Positions 39,811 through 49,643 are shown, counted from the first letter of the stretch. The stretch is 64,000 nucleotides of DNA from Vibrio cyclitrophicus (GCF_024347435.1 NZ_AP025480.1:1054001-1118000); one strand, 5' to 3'. Translations and numbers: made by a program. Notes: a model not told the origin generated them from the sequence alone.

Positions 39811-41259
39811 TTATGTGACCGGTAGGATTCTCATACAGTTGGTTGACCCCGCCACATCCATAATATCGCCTTGGGTGACGATCACGAGGTCGCCAAATTT
39901 AAGGTATCCTTCTTCTTTCAGGCAATCTAATGTTGATAGTGCAATATCAAAGCTGTCTTTGGCCTCTGTTTCAAAGTAAATAGGCGTCACGCCTCGGTAT
40001 AAAGTACAACGATTAAGCGTTCCTTCGTTACGAGACAGGGCATAGATAGGCATGTCGGCACTCAGGCGAGACATCATCAGTGCAGTTCGCCCTGACTCGG
40101 TGAGAGTGACTACGCCTTTAATGCCTTCCATATGGTTTGCTGAGTAGATGGTCGCCATCGAAACGGTTTCTTCGGCGGTAACAAAGGTGCGGTCAATACG
40201 GTAATTAGATTGGTTATTAATGCCCGCCATTTTCTCTGCACCAATACAGACTTCTGCCATTGATTTCACGGTTTCTACTGGGTAATCGCCCGCCGCTGTT
40301 TCCCCCGAAAGCATGACAGCATCGGTGCCATCAAGTACGGCATTGGCTACATCCATCACCTCTGCGCGGGTTGGCATTGGCGCGGAGATCATCGACTCCA
40401 TCATTTGCGTTGCGGTGATTACGGTTCTGTTAAGCGCTCTAGCACGACGTATAAGCTGTTTTTGTACTCCTACCAACTCAGGGTCACCAATTTCCACTCC
40501 GAGGTCACCACGGGCCACCATGACCACATCTGAGGCTAATATGATGTCATCCATGTTCTCAACTGTTGCTACTGTTTCTGCTCGCTCTACTTTTGCGACA
40601 AGGTGAGCTTCTAAGCCAGCTTCCCGTGCAAGCTGGCGAGCGTAATGCATGTCTTCACCGTTGCGAGGAAAAGAAACGGCCAAATAATCGACTTTGATTT
40701 GAGCTGCAGTGACGATATCGCGCTTGTCTTTTTCTGTCAGCGCTTCTGCGGAAAGCCCCCCCCCTTTTTTGTTAATGCCTTTGTTATTGGAAAGAGGACC
40801 ACCGATGATGACTTCTGTGTGAACGCGACAGCCTTCCACCTTGGTGACTTTTAATTGAACACGACCATCGTCGAGTAACAGAATGTCGTTAGCGGATACA
40901 TCGTTAGGGAGCTCTTTGTAATCAAGACCGACGGCTTGTTGATCGCCTTCACCTAAACCTAGGCTGCTGTCGAGCGTAAATTGGTCACCGACGGTAAGTT
41001 GTATTTTGTTATCTTTGAATGTCGACACACGAATCTTGGGACCTTGTAAGTCACCGAGAATAGCGATTTGAGTGCCGAGTCTTTTTGCTATCGCTCTGAC
41101 GTTTTCTGCGCGTTGTATATGGTCTTCGCTAGTGCCGTGCGAGAAATTCATACGGACGACATTGGCACCTGCTTTGATGATTTCTTCAAGCACGTTACCT
41201 TTATCAGTAGAGGGGCCTAGCGTTGTGACGATTTTCGTTTTTCTTAATTCGGCTGTCAT
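39811..41259 (-). CDS. pykA: Pyruvate kinase II (PykA type)
   Basis: Final glycolytic enzyme, converting phosphoenolpyruvate and ADP to pyruvate and ATP. The 482 residues align along their length with E. coli PykA ([69 protein letters not shown]). The close match to PykA rather than PykF suggests AMP or sugar-phosphate activation rather than fructose-1,6-bisphosphate. It is divergent from mlc. Downstream it runs into the antisense side of the group II intron, and I see no terminator of its own in the 52 bases between. Confidence 0.96.
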   Translation of the reverse strand: MTAELRKTKIVTTLGPSTDKGNVLEEIIKAGANVVRMNFSHGTSEDHIQRAENVRAIAKRLGTQIAILGDLQGPKIRVSTFKDNKIQLTVGDQFTLDSSLGLGEGDQQAVGLDYKELPNDVSANDILLLDDGRVQLKVTKVEGCRVHTEVIIGGPLSNNKGINKKGGGLSAEALTEKDKRDIVTAAQIKVDYLAVSFPRNGEDMHYARQLAREAGLEAHLVAKVERAETVATVENMDDIILASDVVMVARGDLGVEIGDPELVGVQKQLIRRARALNRTVITATQMMESMISAPMPTRAEVMDVANAVLDGTDAVMLSGETAAGDYPVETVKSMAEVCIGAEKMAGINNQSNYRIDRTFVTAEETVSMATIYSANHMEGIKGVVTLTESGRTALMMSRLSADMPIYALSRNEGTLNRCTLYRGVTPIYFETEAKDSFDIALSTLDCLKEEGYLKFGDLVIVTQGDIMDVAGSTNCMRILPVT

Positions 41260-41578
41260 GAATACTCCTAGAGTGAGACCAAGTAATCTTTCAAAAGACT
41301 GAATTAAGTATATGCATTAATTGATAATTTATTGGGAGCTAGGGAGATATTTCTTTATTTGTCTCCAATTATTGAATTCAGAGCAAAAATGCGATGTTTC
41401 ATTCTGAAAATTAAGTCTCAATTTATCGATATGGGTGTTAATTTTTCTCAAACTATTTGACTAGATACACAAAGATTCATGTATATACGTGATACTGGTC
41501 ACGGCGATATACCAAGTGACTTCACAATTACTTCGCAAAGTAAAAAAATTAACCTGTTGATGATTTCTGGAGCGTAAA
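41260..41578. promoter_or_regulatory. pykA-mlc divergent control region (319 bp)
   Basis: No open frame of note. It contains a CRP-type palindrome (41488-41503) and a second short inverted repeat (TTACTT-CGCA-AAGTAA, 41528-41543) 35 bases before mlc. It should carry both outward promoters. Confidence 0.55.
41488..41503. promoter_or_regulatory. Candidate CRP site upstream of mlc
   Basis: CGTGA-tactgg-TCACG is a perfect palindrome fitting the CRP core GTGA-N6-TCAC. It lies about 76 bases before the mlc ATG. In E. coli mlc is also under CRP control. A binding assay would test it. Confidence 0.6.
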
Positions 41579-42796
41579 ATGTACATGGCTCAACCGGGCC
41601 ATATTGATCATATCAAACAGGTCAATGCTGGTCGTGTATATAAACTAATTGACCTTAGAGGTCCTATTTCTCGTATCGATCTGTCCAAGCAAAGTGAGTT
41701 GGCTCCGGCGAGTATTACTAAAATTACCCGTGAACTCATTGAAGCTCACCTCATTCACGAAACCACGGTTCAAGAAGCCACTACTCGTGGGCGTCCTGCT
41801 GTCGGTTTGCAAACCAATAACGAGGGTTGGCAATTTTTGTCAATGCGTCTTGGTCGTGGATATTTGACCATCGCACTTCATGAGTTGGGTGGCGACGTGC
41901 TTATCGATACTAAAATTGATATTCATGAACGTGATCAAGATGATGTACTTGCACGTCTTCTGCATGAGATTGATGAGTTTTTCCAAACTTATGCTGAACA
42001 ACTCGACAGGGTGACGAGTATTGCAATCACATTGCCAGGTTTGGTCAATTCTGAGCAAGGTATTGTGTTGCAAATGCCGCACTACAACGTTAAAAATTTA
42101 GCGTTGGGTCCTGAGATCTACAAAGAAACGGGGCTACCTGTCTTTATCGCCAATGATACCCGAGCTTGGGCATTAGCAGAGAAGCTGTTTGGTCACTCAC
42201 AAGATAACGATAATTCTGTTCTTATCTCAATTCACCACGGTGTAGGTGCCGGGATCATTCTCGACGGCCGAGTGTTGCAAGGTCGACATGGTAATATTGG
42301 TGAACTTGGGCATATCCAGATCGATAAGCAGGGCAAACTTTGTCACTGCGGTAACCGAGGCTGCTTAGAAACGGTCGCGAGTTCCCAGGCGATCCGTGAT
42401 CAAGTAAAAGAACGATTGGCGAATGGTGAAGCATCGACACTGACAGTGTTTGAAGATGTAACTATTGAACAGATTTGTGCTGCCGCTGCCGATGGAGACC
42501 CTCTTGCAGTAGAAGTGATCGAACAGTTAGGTCGTTACTTAGGTGCTGCGATAGCGATTGTGATTAATCTTTTCAATCCAGAGAAAGTCTTGGTTGGTGG
42601 CGTTATCAATCAGGCAAAGAGCGTGTTGTATCCTGCGATCCAAAAGTGTATCGAAGAGCAGAGCTTGTCGGTTTACCATCAAGACTTAGAGTTAGTGGAG
42701 TCTCGATTCTATAAGCAGGCGACCATGCCAGGTGCCGCGCTTATCAAGCAGGCCTTATATGATGGTCAATTATTAATGAAAGTGATTGAAGGCTAA
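41579..42796 (+). CDS. mlc: Glucose-responsive repressor Mlc (ROK family)
   Basis: Global repressor of sugar-uptake genes. In enterics it represses ptsG and the pts operon and is pulled off DNA by dephosphorylated PtsG. The 405-residue protein has a winged helix-turn-helix at residues 18-75 (GPISRIDLSKQSELAPASITKITRELIEA pattern, near-identical to E. coli Mlc). A ROK domain follows, with the zinc motif CHCGNRGCLE (about residue 257). The N-terminus GHIDHIKQVNAG also matches Mlc rather than NagC. It is divergent from pykA and preceded by a CRP-type palindrome. Confidence 0.93.
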   Translation: MYMAQPGHIDHIKQVNAGRVYKLIDLRGPISRIDLSKQSELAPASITKITRELIEAHLIHETTVQEATTRGRPAVGLQTNNEGWQFLSMRLGRGYLTIALHELGGDVLIDTKIDIHERDQDDVLARLLHEIDEFFQTYAEQLDRVTSIAITLPGLVNSEQGIVLQMPHYNVKNLALGPEIYKETGLPVFIANDTRAWALAEKLFGHSQDNDNSVLISIHHGVGAGIILDGRVLQGRHGNIGELGHIQIDKQGKLCHCGNRGCLETVASSQAIRDQVKERLANGEASTLTVFEDVTIEQICAAAADGDPLAVEVIEQLGRYLGAAIAIVINLFNPEKVLVGGVINQAKSVLYPAIQKCIEEQSLSVYHQDLELVESRFYKQATMPGAALIKQALYDGQLLMKVIEG

Positions 42797-42965
42797 CTTC
42801 TTTTTACCCGTCTTTTAGCTTTACCTGAAACCTTTCCATGTACTTAAGCTTTGTATAACATTATTTGTTGTACTTAGTTTAAGCATTCTGTGCATTGGCG
42901 CTTTGCTTTAACCTATTGAAGTAGGCTATTGTAGCCACAGTTATTATTTGTCCCTAAGGTGTTGT

Positions 42966-43907
42966 ATGTCTGGCGTTTTAAATTCGGTTGATCAGAGAAC
43001 CAAGCTAGTTGGTGAAAACCGTCTGGAACTCTTATTATTCAGCTTAAATAGTCGTCAATTATTCGCGATTAACGTATTTAAAGTAAAAGAAGTCTTAAAA
43101 GTACCAGTACTCACTCGCTTACCGGGCTCTCACCATCACATTACAGGGGTTGCCTCTTTGCGTGGCGAATCTGTTCCTGTTATTGATTTGCGCAGTGCGA
43201 TTGGCTTTCCTCCATCACGTGCTGAGTCTCAAGAAAGTAACTTGATCATTACGGAATACAACCGAACGGTACAAGGTTTCTTGGTTGGGCAAGTCCGTAA
43301 TATTGTGAATACGACTTGGACTGAAATTCAGCCACCACCGAAGACGGCGGGTCGTGCAAATTACCTTACAGCTATCACACATATTCAAGAAGAAGATCAG
43401 CATAAAATTGTTGAGATAATCGATGTCGAGAAAGTGTTGGCCGAGATCATTGATTACGACGTTTCTATTTCTGAAGGTGTTTTAGACGAGCAGCTAGCCA
43501 ATGAAATGGTTGGGCGTAACGTGCTTATCGTTGATGATTCTTCAACCGCTCGTAATCAGATTAAAGGTACCTTGTCACAACTGGGTTTGAACATTATCGA
43601 GTGCTGTGATGGCTTAGAAGCGCTAACCTTACTTAAAGGATGGTGTGATGAAGGCAAAGACATTAATCAAGAAATCCTGCTGATGATCACTGATGCCGAA
43701 ATGCCTGAAATGGATGGCTATAAGCTGACTCATGAAGTACGTACTGACCCTAGAATGCATGATCTATTTATCACACTAAATACCTCATTAAGCGGAAGTT
43801 TTAATGAAGCTATGGTTGAAAAAGTAGGGTGTAACCGCTTCATTTCTAAATTTCAACCTGACCTCTTAGTTGAAGTGACTCAAGAGAGAATGCGTCAGTT
43901 ATTATAA
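42966..43907 (+). CDS. cheV: Chemotaxis protein CheV
   Basis: Coupling protein linking chemoreceptors to CheA. An N-terminal CheW-like domain (residues 15-165, FSLNSRQLFAINVFKVKEVL, VIDLRSAIGF) is fused to a C-terminal receiver domain starting LIVDDSSTARNQ; the phosphorylated Asp is in MITDAEMPEMDGY (about residue 247). I set the start at the ATG at 42966, with TAAGGTG upstream, giving 313 residues; the longer frame begins at a TTG with a poor leader. Vibrios carry several CheV paralogues and this one stands away from any flagellar or che cluster. Confidence 0.93.
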   Translation: MSGVLNSVDQRTKLVGENRLELLLFSLNSRQLFAINVFKVKEVLKVPVLTRLPGSHHHITGVASLRGESVPVIDLRSAIGFPPSRAESQESNLIITEYNRTVQGFLVGQVRNIVNTTWTEIQPPPKTAGRANYLTAITHIQEEDQHKIVEIIDVEKVLAEIIDYDVSISEGVLDEQLANEMVGRNVLIVDDSSTARNQIKGTLSQLGLNIIECCDGLEALTLLKGWCDEGKDINQEILLMITDAEMPEMDGYKLTHEVRTDPRMHDLFITLNTSLSGSFNEAMVEKVGCNRFISKFQPDLLVEVTQERMRQLL

Positions 43908-44086
43908 TTAAACCTGCTGTACGGTTATTTTTAATGATCTTATAGAAAACGTTTGTTAACATTGATGAAGCATATTTATCGTAACGAAATATGCTCAACG
44001 ATTAGCGTAACTTTTCACACACAATCTAAGGCAGTTTCTCTTAATGATATGGTTAACTTCTAAAGTTGTAATGACTTTGAGTTTAT

Positions 44087-44190
44087 TACTATATAGGGAA
44101 TTTAAGAAAAGACGTACGGAAGCTGACGTTGAGTGATAGCTCAACAATTTTTATTGAAGGGAGGCTGAAGGCTCCCTTTTCTGTTTTTTA
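44087..44190 (+). ncRNA. Candidate short RNA downstream of cheV
   Basis: In the 342-base gap between cheV and dnaE2 a possible promoter (TTGTAA at 44066-44071 and TATATA at 44090-44095, 18-base spacer) precedes about 85 bases. These hold a hairpin (GTTGAG...CTCAAC, 44129-44146) and then an intrinsic terminator (GGGAGgctgaagGCTCCC with T-runs). The layout fits a small RNA; the same hairpins could simply end cheV. I see no similarity to named vibrio sRNAs. The gap holds nothing else I can support. Confidence 0.3.
44157..44190 (+). terminator. Terminator after cheV
   Basis: GGGAG-gctgaagg-CTCCC stem followed by TTTTCTGTTTTTT. Confidence 0.75.
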
Positions 44191-44249
44191 CGTCTCTTTC
44201 GTTGGTCTTTGATGGCATGGCTATTTTTACCGTTACTGATAATTCACAA

Positions 44250-47200
44250 CTAATGAAAATCTCGTGATTTGGTGTTCAAGCCAGTAATTTCATCGGTAAT
44301 ATCGATGAGCTTTCCCGCAATCACATGCACGACTTCGCCTTCCTTCTCTAAGACCCCTTGCACCTTTAAAGCCTTCGCTGTCAGATAAGCTTGTTGCTGT
44401 GCGCGTGCGGTGGCTCCCCATACCACAACGTTAATATTGCCCGTGTTATCTTCTAATGTGACAAAGGTGACACCGGCTGCGGTGCCGGGTGACTGCTTAC
44501 CAGTGACTAAACCAACGACCGTGACCATGGATTTATGTCTTTGTTGTTTTAAGTCTTTCATATGTGTGAAGCGGCCTAATCGATTAGTTTCTTCTAGTAA
44601 GGTGATAGGGTGCTTATTTAGCGAAATCCCGACACTACTGAAATCCTCTAATAAATTTTGCATTTCACTGGGTTGATGAAGTGAGTGTTTTATGTCGTCG
44701 TGAACTTGACTAAATAACGGTAAGTCAGATGCTGAATCCATCATTGCCCAGCGTGTCTGAAAACGGTCACCAGAAACATTGTGTAACGCATTAGCTGACG
44801 CGAGTAACTCTATGTCCTTCTTATTCATCGACAACTGTTTCACTTGGCTCGGATGGCGATAACCGGAATGTGGGCGATTGGCGAGCACGCTTTGGATTCC
44901 ATGCTCGCTGAACCCTTTGATTTGTCGTAGCCCTAAGCGAATCGCTAAACCATTCTGATGTTCAACGACTATGTGGTTGTCTTGTGAGGTGTTCACACAT
45001 ACTGGAAGAATCGCCACATTGTGTCGTTGTGCGTCTTGTACCAACTGTGAAGGGCTATAAAAGCCCATGGGTTGGCTATTGAGCAAAGACGCGTAGAAAC
45101 ATTCTGGGTAGTAACATTTCAACCAAGCTGAGCAATAGGCTAAAACGGCAAATGAGGCGGAATGGCTTTCTGGAAAGCCGTATTCACCAAAACCACATAT
45201 TTGTTTAAATATCTGCTCAGCAAACTCTGTCTCATAACCGCGATTTTGCATGCCCTCGATGAGCTTGTTTTTGAACTTAAAGACGTTACCATTTTTCTTC
45301 CAAGCCGCCATGGCGCGTCTGAGTTGATCCGCTTCTCCACCTGTAAACCCTGCTGCCACCATCGCGAGCTTAATCACTTGTTCTTGGAATATCGGCACAC
45401 CTAAGGTGCGCGACAGTACCGATTTAACATCCTTAGATGGATAGCTGATTGGCTCAATACCATCTCGACGCTTTAAGAATGGGTGAACCATATTGCCTTG
45501 AATAGGCCCAGGACGCACGATAGCGATTTGAATCACCAAGTCGTAATAAGTCCTTGGTTTGAGCCTTGGCAGCATGCTCATTTGCGCGCGTGACTCAATT
45601 TGGAATATACCGACCGTGTCTGCTCGTTGAATCATGCCATAAACCTGAGGATCGTCCTTGAGGCGAGTGATCTCTGCGATGGTGAGTGATCGCCCGTGAA
45701 TGCGTTTGATCAGGTCGAAGCACTTACGAATCGCAGAAAGCATACCAAGCGCGAGTACATCGACTTTAAGCAGCCCTAAGGTTTCAAGATCATCTTTATC
45801 CCATTGAATGATGGTTCGATCGTGCATAGCTGCATTCTCGACGGGAACCAATTCGTACAAAGGCCCAGAAGAGATCACAAAGCCACCAACGTGCTGAGAT
45901 AAGTGACGTGGAAAGCCGATGATCTCATTAACTAAATGGATAAATTGCTGACCTTTCAAAGAGTCCGGTTGCAGCCCCAATTGAGTTAATTGAGCCTGCC
46001 AACCTAAGCTTTTGTCTCTGCGGTTGGTGTTCTTTATGAAGTAATCCAGCTGAGTTTCTTGTAGCCCTAAAGCTTTGCCGACATCTCTTACTGCACTTTT
46101 GAAGCGATATGAAATGACAGTTGCGGCAAGTGCTGCGCGTTCTCTACCGTATTTTTTGTAGATGTATTGGATGACTTCTTCACGGCGCTCATGCTCAAAA
46201 TCGACATCAATATCCGGCGGCTCATCACGTTCTTTACTGATGAAGCGTTCAAATAATACTGAGATCTGTCTTGGGTCGACAGAGGTGATTTCTAAGCAGT
46301 AACAGACCACGGAATTGGCCGCTGAACCTCGACCTTGGTAAAGAATCCCTTGGCTTTTGGCAAACATGACGATGTCGTGGATCGTGAGAAAAAAGAAAGG
46401 GTAGTCAAGCTCGTCAATCAGCCCCAGTTCTTTCTCTATGATTTGTTGAATGTCGTTAGGCACGCCTTGCGGGAAGCGAGCTCGTTTTCCTTTTTCGACT
46501 AACATGCGTAGATAACTCATGGGTGTCTCACCTTGAGGAATCAGCTCGCTTGGGTATTCGTAGCGCAAGCTGTCTAACTCAAACTCGCACAGCTCTGAGA
46601 TTCGGTTGCTCTCTTCTAGCCACTCAACTTTGAATATATGAGAGAGCTTATTAATACTTCGTAAACAGCGCTCGGCATTAGCGAGTAAGTGACTGCCCAC
46701 TTCGGTAATAGGTTTTTGGTATTTTATCGCAGTGAGTGAGTGCTGTAAGGGTAAGCGGTTAGCATTGTGCATCAGCACGCCACCACAAGCGGTTATCGGC
46801 AGTTGATGATGGTGTGACATCTCGACGCAATAGTCGATGTACTGCTGATCGGTTTGCTTTAGGTGTCGTTGTAAGCCGATCCAAAGCCGGCCTGAATGAT
46901 GCTGAGAAAGCCATTGCCCCCAGTGTGCATCTTCATTTTTCTGTTGAGGGAGCCAAACAATAAAGCAGTGCTTAGCCGACATGATATCCCACTCAGAGAG
47001 TTGATAATGTCCTTTACTGCTACGACGTCTCGCATTGGTAATAATACGACACAGCTCGGCATAGGCTTCTCTGTTTGGGCATATCAAGATCACTTGGCAC
47101 TCTTCATTTAACCAAAACATGCTCCCGACAATTTGTTTGAGCGACAGTTTATGTTGCTTGATTGCTGAGTGAACCTTAACGATGCCCGCCAGCGAGCACT

Positions 47201-47327
47201 CATCAGTAACTGCGAGCGCTTTGTAACGTAAGAAGTCGGCCTGTAAAACAAGCTCCTCTGCGTGTGAAGCTCCTTCAAGGAAGGAGTAATTACTTTGGCA
47301 AAATAGCTCTGAGTATTGCTGAGACAT
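44250..47327 (-). CDS. dnaE2: Error-prone DNA polymerase DnaE2
   Basis: C-family polymerase (1025 residues) that performs mutagenic lesion bypass together with ImuA and ImuB. The polymerase palm has the catalytic PDIDVDFEHERREEV motif near residue 372, then RGSAANS, GFPRHLSQHVGG, RPGPIQGNMVHPF and GGEADQLRRAMAAWKK. An OB-fold (VTVVGLVTGKQSPGTAAGVTFVTLED) lies near the end. The N-terminal PHP region (LFCQSNYSFLEGASHAEEL) lacks the usual histidine pair. It is the third gene of the SOS cassette, 109 bases after imuB. Confidence 0.96.
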   Translation of the reverse strand: MSQQYSELFCQSNYSFLEGASHAEELVLQADFLRYKALAVTDECSLAGIVKVHSAIKQHKLSLKQIVGSMFWLNEECQVILICPNREAYAELCRIITNARRRSSKGHYQLSEWDIMSAKHCFIVWLPQQKNEDAHWGQWLSQHHSGRLWIGLQRHLKQTDQQYIDYCVEMSHHHQLPITACGGVLMHNANRLPLQHSLTAIKYQKPITEVGSHLLANAERCLRSINKLSHIFKVEWLEESNRISELCEFELDSLRYEYPSELIPQGETPMSYLRMLVEKGKRARFPQGVPNDIQQIIEKELGLIDELDYPFFFLTIHDIVMFAKSQGILYQGRGSAANSVVCYCLEITSVDPRQISVLFERFISKERDEPPDIDVDFEHERREEVIQYIYKKYGRERAALAATVISYRFKSAVRDVGKALGLQETQLDYFIKNTNRRDKSLGWQAQLTQLGLQPDSLKGQQFIHLVNEIIGFPRHLSQHVGGFVISSGPLYELVPVENAAMHDRTIIQWDKDDLETLGLLKVDVLALGMLSAIRKCFDLIKRIHGRSLTIAEITRLKDDPQVYGMIQRADTVGIFQIESRAQMSMLPRLKPRTYYDLVIQIAIVRPGPIQGNMVHPFLKRRDGIEPISYPSKDVKSVLSRTLGVPIFQEQVIKLAMVAAGFTGGEADQLRRAMAAWKKNGNVFKFKNKLIEGMQNRGYETEFAEQIFKQICGFGEYGFPESHSASFAVLAYCSAWLKCYYPECFYASLLNSQPMGFYSPSQLVQDAQRHNVAILPVCVNTSQDNHIVVEHQNGLAIRLGLRQIKGFSEHGIQSVLANRPHSGYRHPSQVKQLSMNKKDIELLASANALHNVSGDRFQTRWAMMDSASDLPLFSQVHDDIKHSLHQPSEMQNLLEDFSSVGISLNKHPITLLEETNRLGRFTHMKDLKQQRHKSMVTVVGLVTGKQSPGTAAGVTFVTLEDNTGNINVVVWGATARAQQQAYLTAKALKVQGVLEKEGEVVHVIAGKLIDITDEITGLNTKSRDFH

Positions 47328-47436
47328 AACGTAATCTCACTTAACCATTGCGAGTGAATATGATTGAAAAAGGATGTTGAAGTTCAATAAGCAGAACGGA
47401 CGAGATAGCGAAGTTTCTTACTTTCTGTCTTACAAA

Positions 47437-48906
47437 CTAGCTAAATAAGCCGTGCAAAAACCACTGTTTATCTGGTGTTCTAAATATCCAGAGCCATCGA
47501 CCGTTTTCACTGTGAGCAATAAAGTAGTCACGAATGATCTTCTCTCCGTCCCACCAGCCAGACACAATGCGCTCTGGGCCTTGAGATAAGGTGACGCTTT
47601 CGGTTAGTGCTTCGGGCTCTGGCAGTAAAATACTGGGCCTGAGTCGTTGTTGGTTGACGCTGAGAGCTATGGTTTGTTGCTCGCTCCCTGAGGGAGTTTG
47701 TCTCTTTGACACAGGTTTACTCAGTGTTGGGAGTGAATACTGATTGGCCTTTTCTGGCCTTGGGTCGTATTGTATTTTCGGTGTTTGAATGCAGGCTTGC
47801 CCAAGCTTTGCTTGCAGTAGTGAGAGCAAATCTAACGTGGCAAGTGTTCCTGTGTTACCATCAAAAAGATCATGGTAGGCCAATTGCGGTTCTCCATGAC
47901 GAACCAAGGATAGGGTCAGCCCCTGAACCGGTGCTGTGAGCTTTAGTGATTCTAAGGTGAGATGCGTGAGATTTGCCCACTTTGTCGCAAGGTAATCACC
48001 TTGTGCTGAATAAAAAGAGACAGGGTGGTCGTCTTTATTTCTTAGGTGCAAAGTCAGCGTTAACTCGAAAGCCACTCGGTCACGTAACCTCAAAAAGCAT
48101 TCGAGCTGATTCAACAATTTCAGCAAAGGCTTTTCGATGAATAGGATGTTTTCAATATCAAACAGCAGCTCCAAATATTGTTGGAAACTCTCTGGTGGAT
48201 GATAAAAATCAATAGGGTGCTTGAACTGCCCATTAAGACGACCCACATAGTTCACCAAGTCGATATCAAAGCGGCGCGCGACATCTTGCAAAGGCAGCTT
48301 TAATAGGTCTTCTACGACATTGATACCAACACGATTCAGGCGCTCAACTTGTTTAGCAGGAAGCTCGCTTGAACTCAGCGCCTGCTGACTTACCCAAGCT
48401 TTCATTTGCTCAACATTGTTCGTCGCTTGGTTGATGGATTGCTTGCCTAAAAGGATTGCAGAAAGCGGCGAATAACCCGTGGCAAAGCTGAACTGGATAT
48501 TGAGCGTTTCTAAATGGCTTTTGAGTTCATGCCAGTAGTTATCTAGCCCATCGTAAAGCGACAGCATGTTAGAGGCCTTAATCAATAATCCATTAGGTGG
48601 CAGTAAGGCCATGTCGGATGTAACCAGATAGGCCCATTGAGCAATCTCTTTCAGCTTATTTTTCTCTAGCTCAATGATGTAAGGGTGAACGTGTAAGTTA
48701 TGGCAAAGCGCCGCTGCAGATCCTAGCCCCATACCTAGTGTTATGCCTGATTCCAGCGCGGCTGGGTTAGCTTGCAGCACATGGTGATCTTTTTCATCCA
48801 CGATGATAATAGGTTGTTCGCGTGAGTCTTTGCTTGAACCCAATTCATTAGAGTTAAACAAGGTATCCAACTGCAGAGATGGAAAGTGCAGATAAAGCCA
48901 CAACAT
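47437..48906 (-). CDS. imuB: Y-family polymerase-like protein ImuB
   Basis: 489-residue member of the DinB-like Y family acting in the ImuA-ImuB-DnaE2 mutasome. The N-terminus (MLWLYLHFPSLQLDTLF) replaces the catalytic acidic residue seen in true Y polymerases (DMDAFFASVE type), so it is expected to be a non-catalytic hub that contacts the sliding clamp and DnaE2. A helix-hairpin region (RVGINVVEDLLKLPLQDVARRFD) and a little-finger-like part (PESFQQYLELLFDIEN) follow. It starts three bases after the imuA stop. Confidence 0.9.
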   Translation of the reverse strand: MLWLYLHFPSLQLDTLFNSNELGSSKDSREQPIIIVDEKDHHVLQANPAALESGITLGMGLGSAAALCHNLHVHPYIIELEKNKLKEIAQWAYLVTSDMALLPPNGLLIKASNMLSLYDGLDNYWHELKSHLETLNIQFSFATGYSPLSAILLGKQSINQATNNVEQMKAWVSQQALSSSELPAKQVERLNRVGINVVEDLLKLPLQDVARRFDIDLVNYVGRLNGQFKHPIDFYHPPESFQQYLELLFDIENILFIEKPLLKLLNQLECFLRLRDRVAFELTLTLHLRNKDDHPVSFYSAQGDYLATKWANLTHLTLESLKLTAPVQGLTLSLVRHGEPQLAYHDLFDGNTGTLATLDLLSLLQAKLGQACIQTPKIQYDPRPEKANQYSLPTLSKPVSKRQTPSGSEQQTIALSVNQQRLRPSILLPEPEALTESVTLSQGPERIVSGWWDGEKIIRDYFIAHSENGRWLWIFRTPDKQWFLHGLFS

Positions 48907-48909
48907 ACG

Positions 48910-49617
48910 CTAGCCTTGCTTTGCAATAGGAAAAGCAAGCACAGTGTTACCTGACAAAGCACGGTCTAAGTTGTCTTCATAAACGACTTGCTCTGTGAGT
49001 AACGGCCAGTTATGTGTCATGTCTAGAATAAAGCTGCCATACGACCAACTGCCTTTTCTTTTGGTGATCTCAACCTTTAACCCTTGAGCGTGAGAAGACA
49101 GCTTCATGCTTAAAGAAACGGGTAGGGATAACTGATTATGGCTGGTGGCTTTAAAATGAAATTGCAGACACTTACCCGTTTCGCTTGCTGCTTGCAGGCG
49201 CTTGGTTTGGTGGATTTCGAGATTGGTTCCCCATAACAATACAGAATGACAGGCACCACTCTTGAGGCACTGTTCAGCGGCCCATAATGCATCGAGGTCG
49301 CGTTGAGGCTCGATAACGAGAATATTTTCTAGTTGAATCCTTTGGCTGCTAAAAAACTCGGCACCTATTTTCCCTGGCGGGTTAATGAATATGGCCAGTT
49401 TCTGTGAGTTTTGTTGAGCTAAATAAGGAGTGAGTAGACGAAGTTCACCGATCCCTTGTTGTGACTCAACTTCAATAACACCGTGCGTTGGGAAGCCGCC
49501 ATCAAGTTGCTTATCCAATTGAGGATAGCCTGTCGAAGTGGTACTTCCTAGCGTTGTTGATTGTAATCCTTTCCAGATTAACTGGCGGTCTTGTAAGTTT
49601 TTTATTAGTTCATGCAT
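48910..49617 (-). CDS. imuA: ImuA (RecA/SulA-like mutasome protein)
   Basis: 235-residue protein of the ImuA/SulA-RecA-like family, first gene of the SOS mutagenesis operon. Visible family features are TTLGSTTSTGYPQLDKQLDGGFPTHGVIEVE near the start and a Walker B-like IFINPPG region; a canonical Walker A motif is not evident. I place the start at 49617 (MHELIKNLQDRQ) because the longer frame from 49674 would run across the LexA box. The stop is three bases before imuB. Confidence 0.9.
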   Translation of the reverse strand: MHELIKNLQDRQLIWKGLQSTTLGSTTSTGYPQLDKQLDGGFPTHGVIEVESQQGIGELRLLTPYLAQQNSQKLAIFINPPGKIGAEFFSSQRIQLENILVIEPQRDLDALWAAEQCLKSGACHSVLLWGTNLEIHQTKRLQAASETGKCLQFHFKATSHNQLSLPVSLSMKLSSHAQGLKVEITKRKGSWSYGSFILDMTHNWPLLTEQVVYEDNLDRALSGNTVLAFPIAKQG

Positions 49618-49627
49618 AATTAAATAC

Positions 49628-49643
49628 CTGTATATACATACAG
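49628..49643. promoter_or_regulatory. LexA (SOS) box before imuA
   Basis: CTGTATATACATACAG matches the gammaproteobacterial SOS box CTGT-N8-ACAG. It is centred about 18 bases upstream of the imuA start, so it should overlap the promoter. This puts the three-gene mutagenesis operon under LexA control. Confidence 0.92.
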
